Shown here: positions 33,252 through 41,237 of the stretch, one piece after another | Numbering within the stretch: position 1 is the first letter of the stretch | Layout of the letters: each line of letters opens with the position of its first letter | Assembly (NCBI RefSeq): GCF_000328705.1 | Contig: NC_019673.1 | Location: forward strand, 2,976,001 to 3,040,000 | DNA: 64,000 nt | DNA from: Saccharothrix espanaensis DSM 44229 | Lineage (GTDB): Bacteria > Actinomycetota > Actinomycetes > Mycobacteriales > Pseudonocardiaceae | Direction of reading: 5' to 3' | Position numbers and translations under genes: made by a program | The notes under the pieces: generated by a model | Databases searched by the model: none | Seen by the model: only the letters and a program-made list of their open reading frames with translations | Told to the model about the DNA's origin: nothing

Positions 33252-33845
33252 CTCTCCGGCGTCCCGGCCACGACGTTGCGGTTCTACGAGGACGCCGGCC
33301 TGCTGCCCGCCGCGCGCAATCCGGCCGGCTACCGCCACTACGGCGACGACGCGGTGGAGCGGTTGGCGTTCATCTCCTCGGCGAAACTGCTCGGCCCGGT
33401 GCTGGAGGAGATCCGCGAACTGCTGGACGTTCGGGAGAATGGCGCGTGCGCGCCGGTGCGGGCCCGGCTGCGGTCGCTGGTCGCGGACCGGGTGGGGCGG
33501 GCAAACCGCCGCGTCGCCGACGTCCATGCGGCACTGTCCGGCGACGCGCCGCCCGGTGCTTGCGGGCCGGCCTGCGGCTGCACGACGACCCCACCCGTCG
33601 CGCCGCCGCGGTCATCAACCCCCTTGAACCCGTTTCCGACGCCTGGCGGCAGGTTCCGGTGGCGTGCACGCTCAGCGGTGCCGCGTTCAGCGAGCGCGTC
33701 GGGCAGTGGCGTGAGGTGGTCGACCGGGTCGAGAGCCGCGAAGACCTCGCGGACGGGGTCCGCGCCCGAGAGCGGCGCCGGACTGCTCGCCGACCTGTTC
33801 GGGACGACCGGTGGCCGTCCTGGGCCGCCGGGCCGGATGGCGGGC
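33219..33845 (+). pseudogene. Broken MerR-family regulator gene
   Basis: The reading MTTYRISQVA-stop-LSGVPATTLRFYEDAGLLPA shows the MerR HTH with codon 11 changed to TAG (expected GAG). Further on, the effector part LEEIRELLDVRENGACAPVR and GDAPPGACGPACGC is present. The frame then shifts near 33600 (VACTLSGAAFSERVGQWREV continues in another frame) and again near 33760 (GLLADLFGTTGG). Part of the linker helix also seems to be deleted. The family includes metal- and toxicity-responsive activators. The next gene, a BASS/arsenite-type permease, may have been its target. Confidence 0.8.
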
Positions 33846-33903
33846 GGGCTGTGAGAATCGGGCCGGTGCCGCCGTCCGGTGGTGGTGGGAGGAGCGGGCG
33901 GGG

Positions 33904-34887
33904 GTGCGGTTGGTCGGGTGGTTGGAGCGGCACCAGGTCGTGGTGTACCTGGTGGCGATGGCGGTGGGTGGGGGAGTCGGCCGGCTGGTGCCGGTGGCGG
34001 GGCTGGAGCACGTGATCAACCCGGTGCTCGGCGTGTTGTTGTTCGTCACGTTCCTTCAAGTCCCGGTGGCCGAGTTGGCCGGGTCGTTGCGGGACGGTCG
34101 GTTCCTGTCCGCTGTGCTGGTGGTCAACTTCGTGGTGGTGCCGCTCGTGGTCGCCGCGATGTTCGCGTTCCTGCCCGCGGATCGGGCCGTGCGGCTCGGG
34201 GTGCTGCTCGTGCTGTTGTGCCCGTGCGTGGACTACGTGATCGTGTTCTGCGGGCTGGCCGGTGGCAGCAGCCGCCGTCTGCTGGCCGCCACCCCGCTGC
34301 TGCTCGTGGTGCAGATGGTGCTGTTGCCGGTGTGGCTGTTCCTGTTCATGGGGCCCGAATTGGCTGACGTGGTCGACGTCGGGCCGTTCGTCGAGGCGTT
34401 CCTGGTCCTGATCGTGGTCCCGCTGGCCTTGGCCTGGGCCGTGCAGGCGTGGGCCGCGCGCCGGCCGGCCGGGCGGAGGTTCTCCACCGCGGCGACCGCG
34501 ACGATGGTGCCGTTGATGGCCGTCACCCTGCTCGTGGTGGTCGCCTCGCAGGTGCCCGTGCTCAGCGACGGCGGCGTTTTGCCTGCCGTCCCGTTCTTTG
34601 TGGTCTTCCTGGTGGTCATGGCGTTCGCCGGCACGGCCGTGGCCCGCCTGTTCCGGCTCGACGCCCCGGCGGGCCGCGCCGTCGTGTTCGCCGGGGCCAC
34701 CCGCAACTCCCTGGTCGTCCTGCCGTTGGCGCTCGCCCTGCCCGACGACCTGGACCTCGCCGCGGCTGTCGTGGTCACCCAGACCCTGGTCGAGGTGCTG
34801 GGCATGGTCGTCTACCTCCGCCTGGTGCCCCGCCTGGTCAAGGCCAGCACCGGGCCGACCGCCAGCACGACGGCGAGCGCCCCGTAG
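33904..34887 (+). CDS. Bile acid:sodium symporter/arsenite permease-family (BASS/ACR3-like) membrane protein
   Basis: 327 aa with about ten transmembrane helices. Recognisable segments are INPVLGVLLFVTFLQVPVAE, VLLVLLCPCVDYVIVFCGLA (the 'CPC' helix is typical of ACR3-type permeases), and FAGATRNSLVVLPLALALPD, the second half's conserved helix. It probably exports or imports an anion or organic acid. The CPC motif favours arsenite, but the length and context do not settle it. GTG 33904 is the best start. It follows the broken MerR gene, and its 3' end overlaps the convergent MFS gene by 76 bp. Confidence 0.78.
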   Translation: MRLVGWLERHQVVVYLVAMAVGGGVGRLVPVAGLEHVINPVLGVLLFVTFLQVPVAELAGSLRDGRFLSAVLVVNFVVVPLVVAAMFAFLPADRAVRLGVLLVLLCPCVDYVIVFCGLAGGSSRRLLAATPLLLVVQMVLLPVWLFLFMGPELADVVDVGPFVEAFLVLIVVPLALAWAVQAWAARRPAGRRFSTAATATMVPLMAVTLLVVVASQVPVLSDGGVLPAVPFFVVFLVVMAFAGTAVARLFRLDAPAGRAVVFAGATRNSLVVLPLALALPDDLDLAAAVVVTQTLVEVLGMVVYLRLVPRLVKASTGPTASTTASAP

Positions 34888-35972
34888 CCGAACGCCAACG
34901 TCGAGACGGTGGCGACCCCGGCGACGAGCAGCGGGCCGCCGGCGTCGCCGAGTTCGCGCCCCAACTCGGCCGACCCCATGGTCTGCCCCATCCGCTCCTC
35001 CGGCGTCGAGGCCGCCAGGGCGGCGAAGCCGACCGGCGTGATCAAGCCCGTGCCGATGCCGATCAGCGCCGCGGCCATCACCACCCCGACCAGGCGGGGC
35101 AGCACGGCCGCCGCCAGTCCGAGGGCGGTGACGAGCAGTCCGGCGACCAGGCCGGCGCGGGTGCTCAGCCGGCCCGCGTCCAGCGCGCGGCCGGCCTTCG
35201 GCTGGACGAGCGCGGCCGTCGCGGCGAGGACGGACACGGCGGCACCGGTCGCCACGGTGCCGAGCCCGGCGGCGGCCCCGGACACCGGCAGGAAGCCCAC
35301 CCCGACGGAGAGCGCGGCGGTCGCGCCGGCGAGCGCCGCGGTCGGACCGAGGAAGGACTTGTCGGAAAGCCGGCGAGCCAGGTCGGCCACGGTCTGCCGG
35401 GTGCGGGGCAGCGGCGGCACGGCGGGCACGGCGAGCGCCGCCCACAAGGCGACGGCCACCGCGCACACGGCCATCACCGTGAACAGCAGCCGCAACCCAC
35501 CGGCCCACACCAGCACACCGCCCAACAGCGGGCCGAGCGTGTAACCGATGGACTTGTAGGAGCCGTAGCTCCCGAACGCGCGTCCGCGCTTGGCCGCCGG
35601 GTTCAGCCGGGCGACCAGGGCCGAGGCGGCGGGGGAGAACGCCGAGGCCGCGGCACCCTGGCCGAGCCGGGCGGCCCACAGCCAGCCGGGGCTGTCCGCG
35701 ACCGCGTAGAGCGCCGACGCGGCGGCGAACGCGAGCAGGCCGCCGAGCAGCACCGGTTTCCCGCCGACCCGGTCGGCCAGCGTGCCGAAGACGGGCTTGA
35801 GCAGCACCTCCGCCCCGTCGTAGAGGGCGAGCAGCCCGCCCAGGACCAGCAGCGAGGTGACGGCGTCCGCCGAGAACCCGCCGAGGTTGGCCGCGATGCC
35901 GTGCGCGCCGAACGCGGTGGTGAACCCGGCCGCGTACAACGGCCACATCGCGCGTTTCGGGGCGGGGTTCAC
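34812..35972 (-). CDS. MFS transporter linked to ChrB
   Basis: 386 aa with twelve hydrophobic segments. MFS signatures are GTLADRVGGKPVLLGGLLAF in loop 2-3 and ARLNPAAKRGRAFGSYGSYK. The closest pattern is the fosmidomycin-resistance-like MFS often found next to ChrB-type regulators. The GTG start at 35972 overlaps the chrB-like stop as GTGA. It may export chromate or another toxic anion. The last 76 bp overlap the permease gene on the other strand, a long convergent overlap that constrains both C-termini. Confidence 0.88.
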   Translation of the reverse strand: MNPAPKRAMWPLYAAGFTTAFGAHGIAANLGGFSADAVTSLLVLGGLLALYDGAEVLLKPVFGTLADRVGGKPVLLGGLLAFAAASALYAVADSPGWLWAARLGQGAAASAFSPAASALVARLNPAAKRGRAFGSYGSYKSIGYTLGPLLGGVLVWAGGLRLLFTVMAVCAVAVALWAALAVPAVPPLPRTRQTVADLARRLSDKSFLGPTAALAGATAALSVGVGFLPVSGAAAGLGTVATGAAVSVLAATAALVQPKAGRALDAGRLSTRAGLVAGLLVTALGLAAAVLPRLVGVVMAAALIGIGTGLITPVGFAALAASTPEERMGQTMGSAELGRELGDAGGPLLVAGVATVSTLAFGYGALAVVLAVGPVLALTRRGTRRR

Positions 35973-36526
35973 GACGGGTCGCCGGCGTGCAGGGCGGTGA
36001 AGACGCGCTCGGCGTAGTCCTCGCAGACCGCGACGCACCGCTTGAGCCGCGTCCCGGCGTCGGACGCCTCGGGCGCGCCGAACACGTCCCGCGCGGTGAG
36101 GTCCCGGTGCCAGCGCCGCAGCCGCTCCAGGCTCTGCTCCTCTTCCTCCAGCTCGGCCAGGGTGAACTTGCCGATCCGGATCTCCTTGGCGATCTCCTGC
36201 TCGAACTTGCCGCAGTCGGCGAGGAACTCCGCCCAGTCCGCCGAGCGCGCGGCGGTGAACATCGCCTGGAAGCGCGCCGCGTCCTGCTCGGACCGGCCGG
36301 ACGCCTGGAGCGTCACGCCTTGGCCGCCGGCGTTGTCGGTGAACTCCAGGGCCCGCCGCACGCCGTCGGCGAACACCGGCACCTCCGGCACCGCCCAGAC
36401 GCCCTGCCCCAACGACAGCGCGCCGATCTTGCGCAACTCCCGCCACACCGCCACCCGGTGCCGTGACGGTTCTGCGGGCAGCTTGATCACCAGCACCAAC
36501 CACCGCGCCGCATCAATCTGTGTCAC
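35969..36526 (-). CDS. ChrB N-terminal domain protein (chromate-resistance regulator type)
   Basis: 185 aa. The sequence WLVLVIKLPAEPSRHRVAVW, RELRKIGALSLGQGVWAVPE, then IAKEIRIGKFTLAELEEEEQ, SLERLRRWHRDLTARDVFGA is the ChrB N-terminal domain. Family members sense chromate and regulate or assist the adjoining transporter. The start is GTG 36526; a TACATT -10 about 10 bp upstream suggests a leaderless transcript. The gene is coupled to the MFS gene (GTGA overlap). Confidence 0.88.
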   Translation of the reverse strand: MTQIDAARWLVLVIKLPAEPSRHRVAVWRELRKIGALSLGQGVWAVPEVPVFADGVRRALEFTDNAGGQGVTLQASGRSEQDAARFQAMFTAARSADWAEFLADCGKFEQEIAKEIRIGKFTLAELEEEEQSLERLRRWHRDLTARDVFGAPEASDAGTRLKRCVAVCEDYAERVFTALHAGDPS

Positions 36527-36550
36527 GGGCTCGAATGTAGCACCCGTTAC
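36522..36550. promoter_or_regulatory. Inverted repeat over the chrB-like start
   Basis: GTCACGGG and CCCGTTAC (one mismatch, 13-bp spacer) flank the TACATT -10 of the ChrB-like gene, a position suited to autoregulation. Confidence 0.45.
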
Positions 36551-36651
36551 ATCTGGTGATGTGATGGTGATCAGTCGGAACCCCTCGGTTGACGGGTTGG
36601 CGGCGGGTCTTGTGCGGGCGGCGGGGTGCTTGGACGATCGACACCGTGGAG

Positions 36652-37584
36652 ATGCGAAAAATACTCGCGTTGGTTGCCTTGTCGGCCCTGGTCGCGGTCG
36701 GGACGCCTACCGCTGCCGCCGCCGCGCCGGCCGCGCCAAACATCGCCTCGTACAACGTGTTCATGCTGTCCCGGGCGCTCTACCCGAACTGGGGCCAGGC
36801 GACCCGGGCCGACCTCATCCACCGGACGGGCGTGCTGGCCGGCCAGGACGTGGTCGTGCTCCAAGAGCTGTTCGACAACACCGCGGGCGACCGGCTGCTG
36901 TCGAACCTGTCCGCCGACTACCCGCACCGGACGCCGACCGTCGGCCGGACCCGGTCCGGCTGGGACGCCACGAAGGGCTCCTACAGCGACACGGCCGCCG
37001 AGGACGGCGGCGTCGCGATCGCCAGCCGGTGGCCGATCACCCGACGCGTGCAGCACGTCTACCGGGACGGCTGCGGTGCCGACGGCATGGCCAACAAGGG
37101 ATTCGCCTACGTCCGCCTCGACGCGCCCACCGGCCCGGTGCACGTCATCGGCACCCACATGCAGGCCGAGGACTCCACCTGCACCGCCTCGCCCGGTTCC
37201 GTCCGCGCCACGCAGCGCGCCGAGATCACCGCGTTCGTCGCGGCCGAGCGGATCCCGGCCGGTGAGCCGCTCTACGTCGCCGGCGACCTGAACGTGATCA
37301 AGGGGAGCGCCGAATACCCGGCGATGCTGGCCGACCTCAAGGCCGCCGCGCCGATCTTCACCGGCCACCGCCACTCGTGGGACTGCGCCGACAACAGCAT
37401 CTGCCGCGACCAGTACGGGCCCGAGTACGCCTCCGAGCACCTCGACTACGTGCTGACCCTCCAAGGGCCGAAGCTCACCAACGAAACCCGCCGAGTCAAG
37501 AGTCCGGTGTGGACGGTCACCTCGTGGTTCACCACCTACTCCTACACCGACTACTCCGACCACTACCCGATCTTCGCCTCCTGA
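36652..37584 (+). CDS. Secreted sphingomyelinase/endonuclease-exonuclease-phosphatase family hydrolase
   Basis: 310 aa. The signal peptide MRKILALVALSALVAVGTPT ends at AAAAAP. The DNase I-like fold has IASYNVFML, the metal ligand Glu in VVLQELFD, HVIGTHMQ, YVAGDLNVIK (Asp and Asn) and TDYSDHYPIF (Asp-His pair). This matches bacterial neutral sphingomyelinases (phospholipase C activity on sphingomyelin) better than exonuclease III. GTG 36646 is an alternative start. Disulfide partners such as CRDQ and CADNSIC suit export. It is monocistronic. Confidence 0.88.
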   Translation: MRKILALVALSALVAVGTPTAAAAAPAAPNIASYNVFMLSRALYPNWGQATRADLIHRTGVLAGQDVVVLQELFDNTAGDRLLSNLSADYPHRTPTVGRTRSGWDATKGSYSDTAAEDGGVAIASRWPITRRVQHVYRDGCGADGMANKGFAYVRLDAPTGPVHVIGTHMQAEDSTCTASPGSVRATQRAEITAFVAAERIPAGEPLYVAGDLNVIKGSAEYPAMLADLKAAAPIFTGHRHSWDCADNSICRDQYGPEYASEHLDYVLTLQGPKLTNETRRVKSPVWTVTSWFTTYSYTDYSDHYPIFAS

Positions 37585-37638
37585 CCCGCCCGGGATATCC
37601 GAGTGCCGCCGAAGGCTTCCTGGGTTAGTTTGCCCATC

Positions 37639-38496
37639 GTGGCTGATGTGGTGAGGCACGACGACCTGGCGGACTTCTGGGCCGCGACCGAGGGTTTCTT
37701 CGGCGGGGACCCGGTGTTCCACACCGTCCCGATCGCCGCCGTGCACCGGCGGCTCGCCCACCCGGACCCGAGCGACCGGCCGCCGCTGCTGCTGACGGTG
37801 GCCGAGCAGGGCGAGGTCGTGGCGGCGGCGGTCCGCACGCCGCCGTGGCCGTTGACGCTCAGCGGTGTGCCGGCGCGGTGGGCGGACGTGGTCGCCGAGG
37901 AGTTGGCGGGGACGGAACTGGACGGCGTCAACGGTCCCCGGCCCGAGGCGGAGGCGTTCGTCCGGGCGTGGACGGCCCGCACCGGGTGCGACGCGCGCGA
38001 GGTGATGGCGCTGCGGCTGTTCCGCCTGGAAGGGCTGGCCGAACCGACCGGCGTCCCCGGCACGTCGCGCGCGGCGACGGAGGCCGACGCCGAACTCCTG
38101 GTCCGCTGGTACCTGGAGTTCGTGGACGAGTCCACGCCCTACGACCCGGACGAGGAACACGCCTGGACGTACGTGCGCGGCACGCTGTCCTTCGGCGCGG
38201 GCCACCACCTGTGGCTGCACGACGGCGAACCGGTGTCGTGGGCGTGCGCCGGACGGCCGGCCTCCGGCATGTCCCGGATCGGCCCCGTCTTCACCCCGGA
38301 ACAGCACCGCCGCAACGGTTACGCCGAAGCCGTCACGTCAGCGTGCGCCCGGTGGGCGCTGGGGGCGGGCGCGGAGCACGTCGTGCTCTACACCGACCTG
38401 GCCAACCCGACGTCGAACTCGATCTACCAACGCCTCGGCTTCCGCCCGGTGTGCGACGCCGCCGAGTTCGCCTTCACCCCGCCGGACCCCGCCTGA
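37639..38496 (+). CDS. GNAT-family N-acetyltransferase
   Basis: 285 aa. The C-terminal GNAT domain has the acetyl-CoA-binding stretch IGPVFTPEQHRRNGYAEAVT, then VVLYTDLANPTSNSIYQRLG and FRPVCDAAEF. The N-terminal half is a degenerate second GNAT-like domain, as in the 'GNAT with FR47-like' group. The GTG start at 37639 stands 9 bp after TTAGTT, so the mRNA is probably leaderless. The substrate is not predictable. Confidence 0.9.
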   Translation: MADVVRHDDLADFWAATEGFFGGDPVFHTVPIAAVHRRLAHPDPSDRPPLLLTVAEQGEVVAAAVRTPPWPLTLSGVPARWADVVAEELAGTELDGVNGPRPEAEAFVRAWTARTGCDAREVMALRLFRLEGLAEPTGVPGTSRAATEADAELLVRWYLEFVDESTPYDPDEEHAWTYVRGTLSFGAGHHLWLHDGEPVSWACAGRPASGMSRIGPVFTPEQHRRNGYAEAVTSACARWALGAGAEHVVLYTDLANPTSNSIYQRLGFRPVCDAAEFAFTPPDPA

Positions 38497-38661
38497 GCGG
38501 ACCCACCGACCACAACCCGCAGGCTCTGGGAGCGGGGGAGCAGGCGGTGCCGTCGCCTGGGTTCACCCGTTCCGGTTACCGGCCGGGTTCTTCTCGACGG
38601 GCGTCGTGCGGCCGGTGGCGCGACACTGGCGGGCGAGCGCCGGAGATCGGCCGAGAGGGGT

Positions 38662-39153
38662 GTGCGGGTGGACGGGCAGCCGGAGACGTCGGGTGGCGCT
38701 GGTCGGTTGTGGGCGGGTGGGTTCGCCACCGCGGTCGTCGCCGCCCTGCTCGCCGTCGTCGGCATCCTGATCGCCCGCGGCCTGCTGGGCGTGGCCGTGC
38801 TCGCGCCGGAGGGCGAAGGGGCGTGGGGCAACGCCAACACCGTGGCCTATGCCCTGGGTGCCGCGCTGGCGGCGCTGCTGGCGACCGGCCTGCTCGCCCT
38901 GCTGATCGTCAGCACGCCCCGGTCGCGCCAGTTCTTCACCTGGATCGGGTTGCTGCTGACCGCCATCGCCGTGATCCTGCCGTTGGGCATCGGCGGGTTC
39001 GTCGGCCCCGGCCTGGCGACGGCCCTGATCAACCTGGTGCTCGGGGTCTCGATCGTCCTCATGCTCAACGGCGTGGCCCGCAGCGCGTACCGCGCCTACC
39101 CGAACCGGGCGTACCCCGATCGCGTGTACCCGGACCGCACCCGGGAGTTCTGA
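38662..39153 (+). CDS. Small four-helix membrane protein (DUF6069-like)
   Basis: 163 aa with four transmembrane helices (FATAVVAALLAVVGILIARG, LGAALAALLATGLLALLIVS, FFTWIGLLLTAIAVILPLGI, LINLVLGVSIVLMLNGVARS). The C-terminal tail is a small repeat (YRAYPNRAYPDRVYPDR) encoded by a 12-bp tandem repeat. GTG 38662 has GAGAGGGG upstream; GTG 38668 is possible. The function is unknown. It lies between a GNAT gene and an AraC gene, with no overlap. Confidence 0.78.
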   Translation: MRVDGQPETSGGAGRLWAGGFATAVVAALLAVVGILIARGLLGVAVLAPEGEGAWGNANTVAYALGAALAALLATGLLALLIVSTPRSRQFFTWIGLLLTAIAVILPLGIGGFVGPGLATALINLVLGVSIVLMLNGVARSAYRAYPNRAYPDRVYPDRTREF

Positions 39154-39277
39154 CCCCTCGCCGGAGCCTGTCCGGCCCGAGGGTGCTTCGGCGTGTGGTC
39201 GACTGATCGGATCGGACCGCCGTGGTCGGGTGCGACCGGGGTCCCTTCCCGCAGGATCGACGTCGAAGGGAGGCCGC

Positions 39278-40147
39278 ATGATCTCGGCACTCAACCGGCT
39301 CGTCGACCTCGTGGAGGAGCACCTCGGGGACGTGAGCGACGTCGACGGGTTGGCGGCGGCGGTGGGCACGACGGAGTACCACCTGCGCCGGATGTTCTCG
39401 TCGTTGGCGGGCATGCCGCTGTCGGAGTACGTGCGCCGACGCCGCATGACCGTCGCCGCCGGTGACGTCGTGCGCGGCGAGGACGACCTGCTCACCATCG
39501 CCGTCCGGTACGGCTACGGCTCGACCGAGGCGTTCGGCCGCGCGTTCCGGGCGGTGCACGGCACCGGCCCCGGCGACGTCCGCCGCGACGGCGGCCCCCT
39601 TCGCGCACAACCGCAGCTCAGGTTCCGCCTGACCGTCGAAGGGAGCACCCCCATGGACACCCGCATCATCGACCGCCCCGCGTTCCGGCTCGTCGGGCAC
39701 GCCGCCCGCGTCCCGCTCATCCACCACGGCGTCAACCCGCACATCCAACGGCACGTCACGGCGTTGCCGCCGGAGGAGCACGGCCGGCTCAAAGCGTTGT
39801 CCGACAACGAACCCGCGGGCCTGCTCCAGGTCTGCGACGACCTCGACCCGGACTCCGCCGAGGGCACCGAGCTGACCTACCTGCACGGGGTCGCGGTGTC
39901 CGGGACCACCCCGGTCCCCGACGACCTCGACGCCATCGAGGTGCCGACCGGCCGGTGGGCGGTCTTCCGCACGGCGGGCCCCTACCCGGAGACCCTTCAG
40001 CAGACCTGGGCGGCCACCGCGACGGAGTGGTTCCCGGCCAACCCGTGGCGTCTGCGGCCGGGTCCCTCGATCGTCGCCGTCCTCGACCGGGCAGCCGACT
40101 TCAGCACCGCCACCTGCGAACTCTGGCTGCCCGTCGAGCCGGCGTGA
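39278..40147 (+). CDS. AraC-family regulator with GyrI-like effector domain
   Basis: 289 aa. The N-terminal double HTH (LVDLVEEHLGDVSDVDGLAA, AVGTTEYHLRRMFSSLAGMP; IAVRYGYGSTEAFGRAFRAV) is followed by a GyrI/Rob-type effector domain (MDTRIIDRPAFRLVGHAARV, IEVPTGRWAVFRTAGPYP). The ATG has GGGAGG 5 bp upstream. Members such as Rob and SoxS-like proteins respond to small lipophilic molecules. A strong hairpin follows the stop. Confidence 0.92.
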   Translation: MISALNRLVDLVEEHLGDVSDVDGLAAAVGTTEYHLRRMFSSLAGMPLSEYVRRRRMTVAAGDVVRGEDDLLTIAVRYGYGSTEAFGRAFRAVHGTGPGDVRRDGGPLRAQPQLRFRLTVEGSTPMDTRIIDRPAFRLVGHAARVPLIHHGVNPHIQRHVTALPPEEHGRLKALSDNEPAGLLQVCDDLDPDSAEGTELTYLHGVAVSGTTPVPDDLDAIEVPTGRWAVFRTAGPYPETLQQTWAATATEWFPANPWRLRPGPSIVAVLDRAADFSTATCELWLPVEPA

Positions 40148-40151
40148 GCCC

Positions 40152-40186
40152 ACCTGTGACGGGGCGGAGCACGCCCCGTCACAGGT
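40152..40186 (+). terminator. Perfect hairpin after the AraC/GyrI gene
   Basis: ACCTGTGACGGGGCG pairs exactly with CGCCCCGTCACAGGT around a 5-base loop, directly after the stop codon. It lacks a T-run. Confidence 0.82.
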
Positions 40187-40233
40187 CCTGCCCGCCGCGC
40201 CGGCTGAAACGGGTCGTGGCGCGGGGCGGGTGC

Positions 40234-40272
40234 AAGGGTCGAGCGCAAGGGGCGAGCGCAAGGGTCGAGCGC
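40234..40272. repeat. 13-bp tandem repeat, three copies
   Basis: AAGGGTCGAGCGC, AAGGGGCGAGCGC, AAGGGTCGAGCGC. The rest of the gap 40187-40592 has no gene; an AT-richer stretch (40410-40480) probably contains the promoter of the M50 operon. Confidence 0.88.
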
Positions 40273-40592
40273 GGTACGGGCCACGCGGCGGAAGCCCAGT
40301 TCGTTCCGGGGCGGCTCAAGGACGACCGGACGATTCCCTCCGGGGAAATGCGGCCGGCACAGGCGTCTGGCCGGCATCGCGCTCTTACCGGGCCGAACAG
40401 CCGCTCTGAATACATTTCACTTTCTACTCCGTCCATTCGGCCGAACGTGATCACGCCGTCAGGAGGGTTTTCCCGCCGATATCGACTACCCGGCGAACTC
40501 CGGCGTTTCACCGACCCCGCCTTGGGTACTGGTCTGGACCACCGACCGGTTGCGATCCGACCGGTGCCGAACCCGAGGAAATGGAGCGACGG

Positions 40593-41237
40593 ATGAGCGA
40601 CGCGAAGCTGCCCCCGCTGTCGATCGACGAGCTGGCCGCCGAGTCCGGCACGGCGTTGCCGGACAAGGAGGTCTACTCGCTGCTCGACCTGAACGTCGAC
40701 CTGGACCTCGCCCTGGACCTGGCGGCTCCGATCGGCCTCGCGGTGGCCGGCAACGCCAACGTCGCGGCCCCGATCGACGCCGCAGTGGGCGCGAACGTGC
40801 TGTCCGACGGGTCCTCCGCACAGGCCTTGGCCGACCAGGGCGTCGCGATCCAGCAGGGCATCACCGGCGAGGCGCTGGCCAACTCCGACCAGGACAGCGC
40901 CATCGACCAGGGCCAGACCCCGGCCCCGGCCCCGCAGCCGCCCGCCGGGGGCGGCGACGTCCGGGTGCCGCCCGCCGACGTGGCCGGCGCGCTGGACGGC
41001 GGCCTGCTCAACGTCGACGTGAACCTCGCCGCCGACCTCGACCTGGCCGCGCCGATCAACGGCGCGGTGGCCCTCAACGCCAACGTGGCCGCGCCGATCG
41101 ACGCCGCCGTGGCCGCCAACCTCGGCTCGGTCGGCTCGGAGGCGACCGCCGTCGCGCAGCAGGACGCGATCATCCAGCAGACCATCGACGGCACCGCGGA
41201 GGCCAACGCCGCCCAGAGGTCCGACATCGACCAGTGA
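40593..41237 (+). CDS. Duplicated Ala/Asx-rich protein paired with the M50 protease
   Basis: 214 aa. The ATG start has GGAG 6 bp upstream. After a short head (LPPLSIDELAAESGTALPDK) there are two copies of a 75-residue module: LNVDLDLALDLAAPIGLAVA, NANVAAPIDAAVGANV, QGVAIQQGITGEALANSDQD, and again LNVDVNLAADLDLAAPINGA, NANVAAPIDAAVAANL, QQDAIIQQTIDGTAEANAAQ, each ending in SxIDQ. A Pro-rich hinge joins them. There is no signal peptide and no Cys. It is an extremely regular, low-charge sequence, perhaps a beta-solenoid or a precursor. The stop overlaps the protease start as GTGA, so the protease probably acts on it or exports it. Confidence 0.8.
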   Translation: MSDAKLPPLSIDELAAESGTALPDKEVYSLLDLNVDLDLALDLAAPIGLAVAGNANVAAPIDAAVGANVLSDGSSAQALADQGVAIQQGITGEALANSDQDSAIDQGQTPAPAPQPPAGGGDVRVPPADVAGALDGGLLNVDVNLAADLDLAAPINGAVALNANVAAPIDAAVAANLGSVGSEATAVAQQDAIIQQTIDGTAEANAAQRSDIDQ

